A DNA stretch of 64,000 nucleotides from assembly GCF_019511345.1 (NCBI RefSeq), contig NZ_JAEUAK010000005.1, positions 62,001-126,000 on the forward strand. The letters are read 5' to 3'. The notes under the pieces were generated by a model. The model saw nothing but the letters and a program-made list of their open reading frames with translations, was not told the origin of the DNA and searched no databases. This DNA is from Rhizobium mesosinicum (lineage in GTDB: Bacteria; Pseudomonadota; Alphaproteobacteria; Rhizobiales; Rhizobiaceae). This document shows positions 35,621-46,186 of this stretch, piece after piece. A program made the translations under genes and the position numbers. Within the stretch, counting starts at the first letter, position 1; the number at the start of each line of letters is the position of its first letter.

Positions 35621-36175
35621 TTTCTGCGTACAGTCGTTTTAGGGGTCTTAACGTCCGCATCCTGGTTCGGAACTGCATGCGCGGACATCGCACCACAGCG
35701 CGTGCCGGCCGCAGCGTCTCCCGCAATCAAGGTCGAGCGGCCAAACGCAGCCGACTTTCCGGTTCAAGGCCGGTTTACCGGAAAGACGGTGTTGCCGGAT
35801 TTCAAAAGGCGTGACCGTGACTTCAACAGCTTCAGAACGCGCATCCGCGAGGGAATGCGCCAAGGACCGAATTTTGCTGGACACTATACGCTTATCCAGA
35901 TTGGTTGCGGTGCCGGGTGTTCTTTCGCCATAGTGGCCGACAACCAGACAGGTCGTCCGGCGTCTTTCCCCCGTGGTGGCGAAGACAACATGTATCTGGA
36001 CCTGGATTATAGCCGGGACAGCCGACTCGTTGCCGTCCAGTGGCTGAGCTACGAGGTCAACAAGTGTTTCATCGAGTTCTTCGACTTCGATCGGAATACA
36101 TGGAAGCCCATCAGCAAAACCGAGATCGGCGATACCGATGCCTGCTACAAGCCGATAAAAGAAAACCTTCGCTGA
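35621..36175 (+). CDS. Secreted protein of unknown function
   Basis: 184 residues from the GTG at 35621, which has GGGGATTTAATC upstream and gives a good signal peptide (FLRTVVLGVLTSASWFGTACA). The in-frame ATG at 35588 has no ribosome site. Mature part: RFTGKTVLPDFKRRDRDFNS, then GPNFAGHYTLIQIGCGAGCS; several cysteines (CGAGC, NKCF, DACY) could form disulfides. I do not recognise a named domain, but the Cys-rich GHYTLIQIGCGAGC block looks conserved in secreted proteins. No operon partner. Confidence 0.65.
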   Translation, partial: FLRTVVLGVLTSASWFGTACADIAPQRVPAAASPAIKVERPNAADFPVQGRFTGKTVLPDFKRRDRDFNSFRTRIREGMRQGPNFAGHYTLIQIGCGAGCSFAIVADNQTGRPASFPRGGEDNMYLDLDYSRDSRLVAVQWLSYEVNKCFIEFFDFDRNTWKPISKTEIGDTDACYKPIKENLR

Positions 36176-36506
36176 CCCCGCCGACATTCGTCGAGATCGG
36201 AAATGTGCAAGTGTTAGCGCGGCGATCCTGGTCGCCTGAATCGGTCGGCCTGCGCGGCCGATCCTCCTGCGCCGGCAGATACACGGGCCAACGTTCACGG
36301 GAGATAGCGCCGGCGCTCTGAATACCCTCACAGATAACCACCATCACCGCGTTCGGAAGGGGCCGACGCTTTGCGGACGCCGTAGCTCCCGCAGGTCTCA
36401 GCGCGCAGGAGGATTGGACCCGCCTTCCCGCCCAATAGTGACATCGGGCAGCGCTTAAAAGGCAATGGACTCCACACACCGTGATTGCAGCCTGTGGCAA
36501 CAGAGT
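36176..36506. other. 331-base gap between converging genes
   Basis: No gene is supported. A minus-strand frame of 129 codons crosses it but overlaps the end of the secreted-protein gene and has mixed Arg/Cys composition; it may be a decayed gene. GCTCCCGCAGGTCTCAGCGCGC contains foldable GC-rich parts without repeats. Confidence 0.35.
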
Positions 36507-36773
36507 CTAGTCGCAGACGGTCCTGTATCGTACCACGCGGTGATGATGCCTATATTTGTAGTATTTCTGCGTCCAGCACCGGTCGCGATGGCGATACCTC
36601 GGGCGGTCATAGTCGTCATCGTAGGCGTAGCGTGGCGGGTATCGATAGTACCGTGGTTCTGGGCGATCGTAATAGCGAGGGCCGGTCCCATACTCGAAGT
36701 AGATCTGAGAGAATGCGGGCGACGCTGTTAACGCCGTCGCTAAAGCCAACGTTGCGATAATGAGCTTTTTCAT
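36507..36773 (-). CDS. Small secreted Tyr/Arg-rich protein
   Basis: 88 residues. A clean signal peptide (MKKLIIATLALATALTASPA) precedes a mature part built of Tyr, Arg, Pro and Asp repeats (YYDRPEPRYYRYPPRYAYDD), plus two Cys near the end (DRCWTQKY, YRTVCD). GGAAGAAGAC precedes the ATG. Similar small tyrosine/arginine-rich exported proteins occur widely in rhizobia; role unknown, possibly surface-associated. Confidence 0.7.
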   Translation of the reverse strand: MKKLIIATLALATALTASPAFSQIYFEYGTGPRYYDRPEPRYYRYPPRYAYDDDYDRPRYRHRDRCWTQKYYKYRHHHRVVRYRTVCD

Positions 36774-37020
36774 GTCTTCTTCCGATTCCGATTTATGCGC
36801 ACTCCGTTGAAGGCAATCTCCCCACGCCTTGAATCCTAATATGTCGTCTGCACCATGTTTGGACACTGGACCTAGGTCCCGCTCGAACAAGGACTTAGGT
36901 CCGACAACATAAAGCGGGATCCTCGGCGAACATGCTGCGGGCCGTTTTGCGATGGATCATCTGGCATTGCCGCGTTATAAGCGCGCGCTATTTTCGGGAA
37001 GAGCCTTTTAGCGGTAACCG

Positions 37021-39357
37021 ATGCCAAGTCCTCCCAAATCCTCGACGCAAAGTGCTGGTGACTCAAGCGCAGGCGGCAATCAGCCGACAAATTCGGAGCT
37101 CCCGAGCGACGATGTTGGGGCGCAGGCGCCTGCCACGGACCCTTTGGACGGAACCAGTTCATCCTCCCAGGCCGACCAGCCGCAACAGTCCCTCAAATCC
37201 TTCGGCCAAAGCAGACAGGCGGCGCACAATTTACTGCATGCCCTGGCTCATGATTTGCGGATGAGTTCAACCTGGGCCAAGGCCAAGACAGTCGCAGCCG
37301 CCTCGTATTTGAATACGAAATTCGAGGGATTAATCCGGCCGGAAACCACAACGACGATCCCCGATCTTGGCAAGTGGTTTGCGACTGCTCTGGCTAAAGC
37401 AGGGCGCGGTATCCGTGCGATACCCTTCAAAAATCGCCGACGCGGCTCGCATGCGGGACGGTGGAAAATCGCTCTGGGATCGGCCTTTCTTGCCTGCCTC
37501 CTGCTGACGGGAAGTGTCCTGGTGTGGGCGCTAAAGGACGTTCCCTGGGGCGAGATCCGGGATGGGACCTTGAAGCCTGTCGTGGTGCTGGAAACCGCTG
37601 ACGGTGCGCCGTTGGTGAGACAGGGGCCGTATCAAGGAGCCTATGCGCAATACAGCCAGTTTCCGCCGCATCTGATCGACGCTGTCCTCTCGATCGAGGA
37701 CCGGCGGTTCATGCATCACTTTGGCATCGACGTCAGAGGGATCGGGAGAGCGCTCCTGCGGAATTTCCAAGCTGGTTCGGTGGTAGAGGGCGGCAGCACG
37801 ATCACCCAGCAGCTTATCAAACTGCAGTATCTCGACAGTGACCGGACAATAAAACGAAAGATACAGGAGGTCGTCATCGCCCTCTGGCTGGAGTGGAAAC
37901 TCGGCAAACAGGAAATCCTGGCACGCTATCTTAACAGCGCTTATCTCGGCGCCGGTGCGACCGGAATGCCTGCCGCCGCGCGGATCTACTTCAACAAGGA
38001 TATCGGCGCCCTCGATCTGCCGGAATCAGCGATGCTGGCGGGATTGCTGCGGGCACCGAGCCTATGGAATCCGATCGATAATTTCGAGGGCTCCCGGCAA
38101 CGCACCGCCGTCGTTCTTGACGCGATGGTGGCCAATGGCAAGATCACCGGGCCGGAGGCGGAGGAAGTCAAGGCGAGTTTCGCCAAGCTGCATCCGACGA
38201 CGCCGACACCGCGCTCCGGAAGCTGGTTTGCCGACTGGATTTCCCCGCAGGCGAGCGAGATCGCCGGCGCCGCGCCAGGATCGACGACAGTGCGCACCAC
38301 CCTCGTGCCGCATCTGCAGCAGATCGCTGAAAGCGTCGTAAAAAGAGCCCTGGACAGAGAAGGAAAGGCTGCAGGAGTTTCGCAGGCAGCGTTGGTTGCA
38401 ATGACGCCGGACGGCGCGGTCGTCGCGCTGGTCGGCGGCCGCGACTACAAGGCAAGCCAGTTCAACCGCGCCGTCACGGCGATGCGGCAGCCGGGCTCCA
38501 CCTTCAAGCTGTTCGTCTACTACGCCGCTCTGAAGGCTGGGCTTACCTTGTCTGATTGGGTTCTCGACGCGCCGATCGACGTCGACGGTTGGTCACCGGA
38601 AAATTCCGGCGGCCGCTACCACGGCTGGGTGACACTCGCCGAGGCTTTCGCCCGGTCGCTCAATGCCGCTACGGTGAGGCTTGCCGAACAGGTGGGGCTC
38701 GACAATGTGATTGCCGCCGCACGCGAGCTCGGCATCGATGCGCCGCTTGCCAATACACCGTCTCTGGCGCTCGGCACATCCGAAGTAAACCTGCTCGACC
38801 TCACCAGCGCTTATGCGTCCGTCCATCTCGGCAAGGCGCCTGTCAGACCCTGGGGTATCGTCGACTTTCAGGCGGCCGGGCAGCCAAAAGCGTTTCGAGT
38901 TGGCTCACAAGCTAGGCCGAGCATCGATCTTTCCCCCTATCAGTCCGATCTTCTCGGGCTCTTGCAGTTGGTGGTCGAGCGCGGCACCGGACGGGGAGCC
39001 GACCCGGGGACGTTCGCGGCCGGCAAGACGGGCACCAGCCAGAACAACCGCGATGCCTGGTTCGTCGGCTTCACAAAACCGCTTGTCGCCGGCGTCTGGG
39101 TGGGCAATGACGACGACGCGCCGATGAACGGCGTCACAGGCGGCGCCCTGCCGGCCCGTATCTGGCGGGACTTCATGCAGGAGGCGATGAGCGAGCCTGC
39201 GCCCAATGAGACGAGGTCGACAGAAACAATGATTGACGGCCAAAGCGCACCGCAGTCCTGCAATATCACCGCCTGCTCCCGCAGCTATCGTTCCTTCCGA
39301 CCGTCCGACTGTACTTACCAACCCTACTCTGGCGAGCGGCTGCTTTGCGAAAAGTGA
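37021..39357 (+). CDS. Bifunctional penicillin-binding protein (class A, PBP1A type)
   Basis: 778 residues. An unusual 145-residue cytoplasmic N-terminal part rich in Ser, Pro, Gln and Asp is followed by one membrane helix (about 150-171), a glycosyltransferase-51 domain (SIEDRRFMHHFGID near 224, GGSTITQQLIK, EILARYLNSAYLG) and a transpeptidase domain with catalytic Ser493 in STFK, the SxN-type motif RSLNAA and KTGTS near 668. It polymerises and cross-links peptidoglycan. A Cys-rich tail (SCNITACSRSY) ends the protein. The start at 37021 lacks a strong ribosome site. Confidence 0.92.
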   Translation: MPSPPKSSTQSAGDSSAGGNQPTNSELPSDDVGAQAPATDPLDGTSSSSQADQPQQSLKSFGQSRQAAHNLLHALAHDLRMSSTWAKAKTVAAASYLNTKFEGLIRPETTTTIPDLGKWFATALAKAGRGIRAIPFKNRRRGSHAGRWKIALGSAFLACLLLTGSVLVWALKDVPWGEIRDGTLKPVVVLETADGAPLVRQGPYQGAYAQYSQFPPHLIDAVLSIEDRRFMHHFGIDVRGIGRALLRNFQAGSVVEGGSTITQQLIKLQYLDSDRTIKRKIQEVVIALWLEWKLGKQEILARYLNSAYLGAGATGMPAAARIYFNKDIGALDLPESAMLAGLLRAPSLWNPIDNFEGSRQRTAVVLDAMVANGKITGPEAEEVKASFAKLHPTTPTPRSGSWFADWISPQASEIAGAAPGSTTVRTTLVPHLQQIAESVVKRALDREGKAAGVSQAALVAMTPDGAVVALVGGRDYKASQFNRAVTAMRQPGSTFKLFVYYAALKAGLTLSDWVLDAPIDVDGWSPENSGGRYHGWVTLAEAFARSLNAATVRLAEQVGLDNVIAAARELGIDAPLANTPSLALGTSEVNLLDLTSAYASVHLGKAPVRPWGIVDFQAAGQPKAFRVGSQARPSIDLSPYQSDLLGLLQLVVERGTGRGADPGTFAAGKTGTSQNNRDAWFVGFTKPLVAGVWVGNDDDAPMNGVTGGALPARIWRDFMQEAMSEPAPNETRSTETMIDGQSAPQSCNITACSRSYRSFRPSDCTYQPYSGERLLCEK

Positions 39358-39469
39358 TCTTCATTTCGACGCAAAAGCCCTACCGGACAGCCCGTTCGAA
39401 CCGGCGGCAACATAGACAAGGTTCGCATCGCCGCGTCGAGGACGCGGCCCGACTCCAGGAGAAAAAATG

Positions 39470-40240
39470 ATGGCATGGTCGGCCAGCCAATATGTGAAAT
39501 TCGAGGATGAACGCACCCGCCCGGCGCGCGACCTGCTGGCGCAGGTGCCGCTGACGGAACTCCGCCACGCGATCGATCTCGGCTGCGGGCCGGGCAATTC
39601 GACTGAGCTGATCATCGATCGATATGGCGCGCAAAACGTGTCCGGACTCGACAGCGACCTGAACATGCTGGAGGCGGCCCGCAAGCGCCTGCCGGGCACG
39701 GCGTTCGTGGAGGCTGACCTTTCCACCTGGCAGCCTTCCGAGCCGGCTGACCTGCTCTTTGCCAATGCCGTGTTCCAGTGGTTGCCCAACCATCTCGACA
39801 TTTTCGACCGGCTTATGGACGGGCTGGCGCCGGGCGGCGTGCTTGCCGTGCAGATGCCCGACAATCTCGGCGAGTCGAGCCATCTGATGATGGAGGAAAC
39901 GGCGCATGCCGGCCCTTGGAGGACGGCCTTCGAGAAGAAGAGCGTGCGGCGCAATGGACTTGCGCCGCCATCCACCTATTACAGCCGGCTGACCGTCAAA
40001 TCCTCGCGCATCGACATCTGGCACACGATCTACAATCACCCGATGGACAATGCCGCGGCGATCGTCGAGTGGGTGAAGGGGACGGGCCTGCGCCCCTATC
40101 TCGATCATGCCGGCGAAGAGCATCGCGAGGCGTTTCTGGCCGATTATCTCGACCGCATCGAGCGGGTCTATCCGAAGACCGCCGACGGCAAGGTTCTGCT
40201 CAAGTTCCCGCGGCTCTTCCTAGTGGCCGTAAAGGCCTGA
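39470..40240 (+). CDS. tam: Trans-aconitate 2-methyltransferase
   Basis: 256 residues. [19 protein letters not shown] is the characteristic Tam opening, and the SAM site is [15 protein letters not shown]. The enzyme detoxifies trans-aconitate by methyl transfer from SAM. AGGAGAAAAA precedes ATGATG; the second ATG is chosen. Confidence 0.93.
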   Translation: MAWSASQYVKFEDERTRPARDLLAQVPLTELRHAIDLGCGPGNSTELIIDRYGAQNVSGLDSDLNMLEAARKRLPGTAFVEADLSTWQPSEPADLLFANAVFQWLPNHLDIFDRLMDGLAPGGVLAVQMPDNLGESSHLMMEETAHAGPWRTAFEKKSVRRNGLAPPSTYYSRLTVKSSRIDIWHTIYNHPMDNAAAIVEWVKGTGLRPYLDHAGEEHREAFLADYLDRIERVYPKTADGKVLLKFPRLFLVAVKA

Positions 40241-40464
40241 TCACAAAATCCCGGTTTATTGCCCTGGATGCCGGCGGCGGTCCCTGTGATGACTGCCGTC
40301 GCAGCTTTGCCGCCATCGGCAAGCCACACGCAATGTTTGAAGTGTAGTGAGCCGCCCTGTAGTTTCTCAATCCAGACGTGCTTTTGCTGGCGTCATCGAT
40401 GCCAATCCCTATCCGTTAAACGCCTTTGCGCCACCACGTGCGGGCCCGACAAAGAGATTTTGAG

Positions 40465-41166
40465 ATGGTTTCTTCTGTTTCCAACATTCGGCTGCAAACG
40501 GCGCAGATAGCGTTGCAGACGATCAAGGGCGGCTCCTCGGAGAGCAGATCCGGCAGTTCGACCGATCACGACTATTCCAGCCTTCCCTCACAGACGCGCT
40601 CGGCGCTGTCGGTCATGCTCGACAGGATCAATGCCGGCAAGGCAGGATCGACGGATGACCCCGGCAACACCACCGCCAGCACCGACATCACCACCGCCTC
40701 CTTTATGGCGCTGCTGCGCCAGAACATGACGGCTGCAGCAGACGCCAAGGGCGAAGGCAGTCAGGAAGCCGCCATGCTTGCCGCCTTCAAGAAGGGCCTA
40801 CTGACGGTCACCGATCCGACCCAGGGCGTTTCGATCAAGGCCTGGGACGTGACCGACCCCAACGAAGCCGATATCGACCAGAAGAAGGGCACTGATATCA
40901 AGACCGACGACTGGAACGACTTCCTGCGCGACCATCTCCAGCGCGATTCGCACGGGCGCCTGGTTCGAAGCGAAAACGGCAGCTTCATCGAGAAGGGCAC
41001 CGGCAACGAAGTCTACTTCGGACAGGTCGGCACGCAGAATTACTACATCACCTGGCCGGTGAAGACCGAAACGAAGCCGGTGAATGGCACAGGTGACAAG
41101 CTTGCGAACGATGCCGGTGTATCGAAACCGGCCACCGATACCACGCCGGACAAGTCCTCCTCTTAA
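40465..41166 (+). CDS. Uncharacterised Ser/Thr-rich hydrophilic protein
   Basis: 233 residues, not recognised. Low-complexity ends (SSESRSGSSTDHD at the start, TPDKSSS at the end) flank a middle with QTRSALSVMLDRINAG and VTDPNEADIDQKKGTDIKTD, then EVYFGQVGTQNYYITWPV. It lacks a signal peptide and membrane helices; such proteins in rhizobia are sometimes secreted without a classical signal, which is only a guess here. Confidence 0.65.
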   Translation: MVSSVSNIRLQTAQIALQTIKGGSSESRSGSSTDHDYSSLPSQTRSALSVMLDRINAGKAGSTDDPGNTTASTDITTASFMALLRQNMTAAADAKGEGSQEAAMLAAFKKGLLTVTDPTQGVSIKAWDVTDPNEADIDQKKGTDIKTDDWNDFLRDHLQRDSHGRLVRSENGSFIEKGTGNEVYFGQVGTQNYYITWPVKTETKPVNGTGDKLANDAGVSKPATDTTPDKSSS

Positions 41167-41207
41167 AACGGCCATTGCGGTAAGCCTTTCGCAATGGCCG
41201 TATTGTT

Positions 41208-41825
41208 TCACGCGCCGACAAGGTCGATCAGCGACACTATCGCAGCCGCGAGAATGACGAGGCCAAAGCAGATGTTGAGTGCCCGCTCGCTCGACGGCTC
41301 CAGCTTCACCTTGCCCAAAACGACACCCAGCCACAGCCAGAAAATATCGACGACGATCATGATGAAGACGCAGAGCGTCCACTTGGCCTGCATGTCCAGC
41401 GCGCCGTCCTGCGAGAGCCGGTAGGCAGCGAAAAGAGAGGCGAAGGCGATATAGGCCTTGGGATTGGTGAGGCCGAGTACGACACCGCCGGCAAGGGTCG
41501 GCGACGTCTCGCGCCGGGCAACGGAGAGATCGGCACCGACTGGCGCCGAGGCAATGTTCCAGGACAACCAAACGAGATAGAGGGAGGCGGCAACCGCCAT
41601 TACCAGCATTGCCCCGGGGATTGCTTCGATCAACGACAGCAGGCCGGCTGCTGCCGCTGCGGCTGCAATCGCGAGACCGATCTGCCAACCGTGATAAAAG
41701 CGCAGGCCGGTCGCCATGCCGTGCAGGCGGCCCATTGCGAGAAGGGCGGCGATCGCAGGCCCCGGCGAACCGAGAAGTGCGAGAGCGGCCATGACGAAGA
41801 AGCCGGCGCTGACAATATCGATCAA
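41208..41825 (-). CDS. LysE family exporter
   Basis: 205 residues, about six helices: FFVMAALALLGSPGPAIAAL at the start and GVVLGLTNPKAYIAFASLFA after the fourth helix are family marks. Probably exports an amino acid or small metabolite. It converges with the preceding gene; no regulator is adjacent. Confidence 0.88.
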   Translation of the reverse strand: MIDIVSAGFFVMAALALLGSPGPAIAALLAMGRLHGMATGLRFYHGWQIGLAIAAAAAAAGLLSLIEAIPGAMLVMAVAASLYLVWLSWNIASAPVGADLSVARRETSPTLAGGVVLGLTNPKAYIAFASLFAAYRLSQDGALDMQAKWTLCVFIMIVVDIFWLWLGVVLGKVKLEPSSERALNICFGLVILAAAIVSLIDLVGA

Positions 41826-41974
41826 TGGCTGCCATTTAATGACATAATGATATCTTTATATGATTACATGGTTTTCCCGGATGTCAAACGCTTGTTACCC
41901 TTGAGCCGCAAGGTGGTTGCGGCGAAGCCGGAGCGCTTTATATTCGCCGGGAAAATAAGCTGGAGATGACACTC

Positions 41975-43483
<1,509 letters not shown>

Positions 43484-43517
43484 CCGTTCCTGCTCTCTCT
43501 AACCTGACCTTATTCCG

Positions 43518-43808
43518 TCAGCGGCAGGCGGCTGCCAACGTGCCATCGCGCTCGGCCACGCGATATGCCCGCGTGCCATGCTTCGGGCAAACCGTCCGAT
43601 CGGACGGAACGACGACGGTGATGTTCTCGCTTTCGACCGGGTCGAGCGGAATGGAGATGCCGCCGCCGCTGGCGTCAGCATCCGGAACGGTGCCAGGCGG
43701 CATGCCGCCGAAACGGCCGGAATAGTCCATATCGCCGAGGGTTTGGGAGAAGACCGGGGCGGCGAAACCGAGGAGAATGATCGAGGCTGCTGCAATGACC
43801 GTACGCAT
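43518..43808 (-). CDS. Small secreted protein of unknown function
   Basis: 96 residues with a signal peptide (VIAAASIILLGFAAPVFS) and a short acidic, Gly-rich mature part (SGRFGGMPPGTVPDADAS) ending in a strand with two Cys (TVCPKHGTRAY and AAACR) that may pair. AAGGA lies 8 bases before the ATG at 43808. Function unknown. Confidence 0.65.
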   Translation of the reverse strand: MRTVIAAASIILLGFAAPVFSQTLGDMDYSGRFGGMPPGTVPDADASGGGISIPLDPVESENITVVVPSDRTVCPKHGTRAYRVAERDGTLAAACR

Positions 43809-43931
43809 GACCATATTCCTTCTTATCTGGCCGATATGAAACGAGATCTGGGTATCCCTCGTTCCAGCCGATCCGGCCGTCGGTGAAAAAATCCGGCATG
43901 CACTTATCTAGGAAGAGTCTGCGCGGATTTC

Positions 43932-43967
43932 CATCCGGCGATTGACGCCGCCGGATGTTTTGCTTTG
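43932..43967 (+). terminator. Rho-independent terminator without an obvious gene
   Basis: CATCCGGCG / CGCCGGATG, 9-bp stem with an 8-base loop, followed by TTTTGCTTTG on the + strand. The nearest plus-strand gene, zwf, ends about 450 bases upstream with a minus-strand gene in between. Confidence 0.5.
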
Positions 43968-44069
43968 ATTCAAAAAACAACCGATCCGTTCGCGAATAAG
44001 GCGCACGGCTCTCATCACCCACGAGGATCGATCATTCGTATTCATCGAGATAAAAACCCCCCGCGCCTC

Positions 44070-45428
44070 TCAACCTGCAATACTCAGCCTCAGGCTCTCG
44101 CCCGTGAATCGCCGGTCGCACTTACCTTTCTGACCATGGCCGACACTCCAGCAACACGGCCAGACGAGGCGTTCAAGCCCTGTCGAGGCGATCGCCTCGA
44201 AAGAGGACCAGGCCTTGCTGCCGTCGCGTCGCCAGAGTACGCCGCCCGGCCCCATGCCGCCATGCAGGAGGATGTGAAGATCGAAATCCTCGCCCGGCGG
44301 CAGGGCGGGACCGAAGAAGTAGTAAGGGCTGCGACCGGGATCGCGACCGAGGATGAGCGTCAATTGCTGCTGCCTGCCGCGCAGGCCAAGCCATAGGGGC
44401 GCCAAGCCTTCATCGCCGAAAGCCGAGAAGATCGTCTGCGAAGGGGTCTGGGCGTCCGATGCCATGCGGCCGCTCAGGCGCAGTTCGATGATCCGGTCGG
44501 CACCCATCGGCCCAGTCCAGAGAGCGTCGCTCACGCCATGGGGGAGGCTAAGCCATCTATCCCCGCGCGCAAGGACAGGCGGCCATTGCAGGCTTTCCCG
44601 CGCAATGCCTTCGGTATCGAGAACCTGATAGCGAAGGCCCTCCTCATCGAGGGCTGCCTGGATGCAATGGAGATATTCGACACCTTCGGGCATTCTGTGT
44701 GCGGTTCCCGCTCCCGCTGTACATATTTGCAGCACACCGCGACGAACCTGTACATCGAAAGCCAGGATATGGCTGCAGCAATAGGCGAAAACATCAGCCT
44801 TCACGAGAGTATCCCAGAAGCGCCCGGCATATTCATGGCCGATCTCGCGCTGGTAGGCGCCGGCGTAGCCATTGACCGGAAAGACCGGATGATGACCGAG
44901 CACCAGCTTATAGCGAGCATCGGCATGGTCCCTCAGCGTCGCCTCCAGCCACTCCGTTTCGACATGACCTTCGCCGCCAAGACCGCTCCAGAGTGTATGG
45001 ACGAAGACCATGAGCAGATCACCGCGGCGAACCCAATACGCGAGCCCCTCCTGCCCCGCGGGCCCGTTTGCCGGAAGGCCGAGCGTGTCGCGGAAGACGG
45101 CCTCGCTCATCTCGTCATAGGTCGTGTGATTGCCGGTCGTGTGCCACATCGGAATGTTCACCCGGTCGAGCCAGGCCATCTCGACATCGAACCAATGCCG
45201 CCACTGGGCGCGCAGCGAGGCTTCATCTGCCGTCAGGCCGATGATCTCATCGCCCGGAAAGAGAATGAACTGCGGCTGGGGCCTAAGCCTGTGCAGGACA
45301 GCATTCACGGATGCAAAAGTACGCTCGTGCAGGGCACCGGCGACGCCCGAGCAGGAATCGCCATAGAGCACGAATTGATGGCCGGCCGACTTGGGCAGCA
45401 AAGCTTTGATCGGGGATGTACCGGCCAT
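44070..45428 (-). CDS. Calcineurin-like metallophosphoesterase with extra C-terminal domain
   Basis: 452 residues. N-terminal metallophosphoesterase core (about 15-260): FVLYGDSCSG, FPGDEIIG, TTGNHTTYDE and LGHHPVFPV. No signal peptide is evident. The C-terminal 190 residues (DRIIELRLSGRMASDAQTP, LILGRDPGRSPYYFFGPALP) look like a separate beta-rich sandwich. Substrate unknown. The start at 45428 lies just after the terminator that carries the IS150-type inverted repeats. Confidence 0.82.
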   Translation of the reverse strand: MAGTSPIKALLPKSAGHQFVLYGDSCSGVAGALHERTFASVNAVLHRLRPQPQFILFPGDEIIGLTADEASLRAQWRHWFDVEMAWLDRVNIPMWHTTGNHTTYDEMSEAVFRDTLGLPANGPAGQEGLAYWVRRGDLLMVFVHTLWSGLGGEGHVETEWLEATLRDHADARYKLVLGHHPVFPVNGYAGAYQREIGHEYAGRFWDTLVKADVFAYCCSHILAFDVQVRRGVLQICTAGAGTAHRMPEGVEYLHCIQAALDEEGLRYQVLDTEGIARESLQWPPVLARGDRWLSLPHGVSDALWTGPMGADRIIELRLSGRMASDAQTPSQTIFSAFGDEGLAPLWLGLRGRQQQLTLILGRDPGRSPYYFFGPALPPGEDFDLHILLHGGMGPGGVLWRRDGSKAWSSFEAIASTGLERLVWPCCWSVGHGQKGKCDRRFTGESLRLSIAG

Positions 45429-45468
45429 GAAAACACACAGAGAAACGAGGGAAAGGCTTTAAAAACAA

Positions 45469-45544
45469 AGCCCCCGGCCGATGTGAACTGACCCCCGAAG
45501 GTTGATGTCCAACTTTCGGGGGTCAGTTCAGATTGCCGGGGGCT
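45469..45544 (-). terminator. Terminator whose loop holds IS150-type inverted repeats
   Basis: AGCCCCCGGC (45469-45478) pairs with GCCGGGGGCT (45535-45544); on the minus strand the stem is followed by TTGTTTTT, a terminator for the gene ending at 45565. Its loop contains the 47-bp inverted repeat described separately. Confidence 0.65.
45484..45530. mobile_element. Solo pair of IS3-family (IS150-group) terminal inverted repeats
   Basis: Left arm TGAACTGACCCCCGAAGGTTG (21 bases, one mismatch to the right arm) and right arm ending GGGGGTCAGTTCA, separated by ATGTC. The sequence TGAACTGACCCC...AAGTTG is typical of IS150-group ends. No transposase remains, so this is either an excision footprint, a joined IR-IR relic or a minimal mobile palindrome. 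Confidence 0.6.
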
Positions 45545-45564
45545 TCAGGAAATGATGGGTCGTC

Positions 45565-45960
45565 TCAGACGAACTGGCTGAGGCCGGGAACGGAAGCGAC
45601 GACCTGATCGACCACTTCCTCGCCCGCATGTTCCTTGGCAATCGCAATGGTTTCCTTGGCGAGCGAGGTGATTTCGCTCATGCCGAGACCTTCGCTCATC
45701 AGCTGCTGGCCGAGGCCCATGATGCCGCCGCCACCGAGCGCGCTCATCAGGCCGCCGAGCAGGCCGCCGCCACCGCCGGACCCTTCGCCGTTGAACTGGG
45801 CGACGAGTTCGGTGGCGCCGGGGATTTTCTCGATCATCTCGGCAACCGGGCCATCGGCCGCTTCGCGCTGCAGGAAACCGAGCATCATGCCGAGCGCCTT
45901 TTCGGCCAGATCGGGCGCAATGCCCACACGATTGGCGATTTCAGTTACAATCTCATTCAT
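45565..45960 (-). CDS. Small Gly-rich conserved protein (DUF937/YidB-like)
   Basis: 131 residues: helical start MNEIVTEIANRVGIAPDLAE, a Gly-rich hinge (GEGSGGGGGLLGGLMSALGG) and a helical end (GEEVVDQVVASVPGLSQFV). The architecture resembles DUF937/YidB or DUF2267-like proteins, all of unknown function. The start at 45960 follows an AGGAGG-like site (CAGGAGGCAGACG). The longer frame to 46116 is rejected. Confidence 0.7.
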   Translation of the reverse strand: MNEIVTEIANRVGIAPDLAEKALGMMLGFLQREAADGPVAEMIEKIPGATELVAQFNGEGSGGGGGLLGGLMSALGGGGIMGLGQQLMSEGLGMSEITSLAKETIAIAKEHAGEEVVDQVVASVPGLSQFV

Positions 45961-46186
45961 CGTCTGCCTCCTGTCTGACGTTAACGTCAACGTAATCGAA
46001 GCGAGGCGGCAACTCAAGCGGCTCCGTTGGAGAGTGTCCGCTCCCGCTTTTCCTTTCGACACAGACAGTTGTCCGTCTCCCGTCGCCTGCTTATAACAGA
46101 GAAACGATATTTGCATGACCGTGCGGAAAGAGCATCCCGCATATTCTGGAATTGAGCGGCGGCATCGACCGAGGGAGACATTCTAC
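45961..46186. promoter_or_regulatory. Divergent promoter region
   Basis: 226 bases between the Gly-rich protein gene and the HerA-like gene. It contains GACGTTAACGTCAACG, a palindrome GACGTTAACGTC near 45975, which could be a regulatory site. Nothing else is clear. Confidence 0.35.

Noticed and set aside
36111..36500. 129-codon minus-strand frame between the two secreted-protein genes
   Set aside because: It overlaps the end of the upstream plus-strand gene, has no clear ribosome site and no recognisable domain; a decayed gene is possible but not shown.
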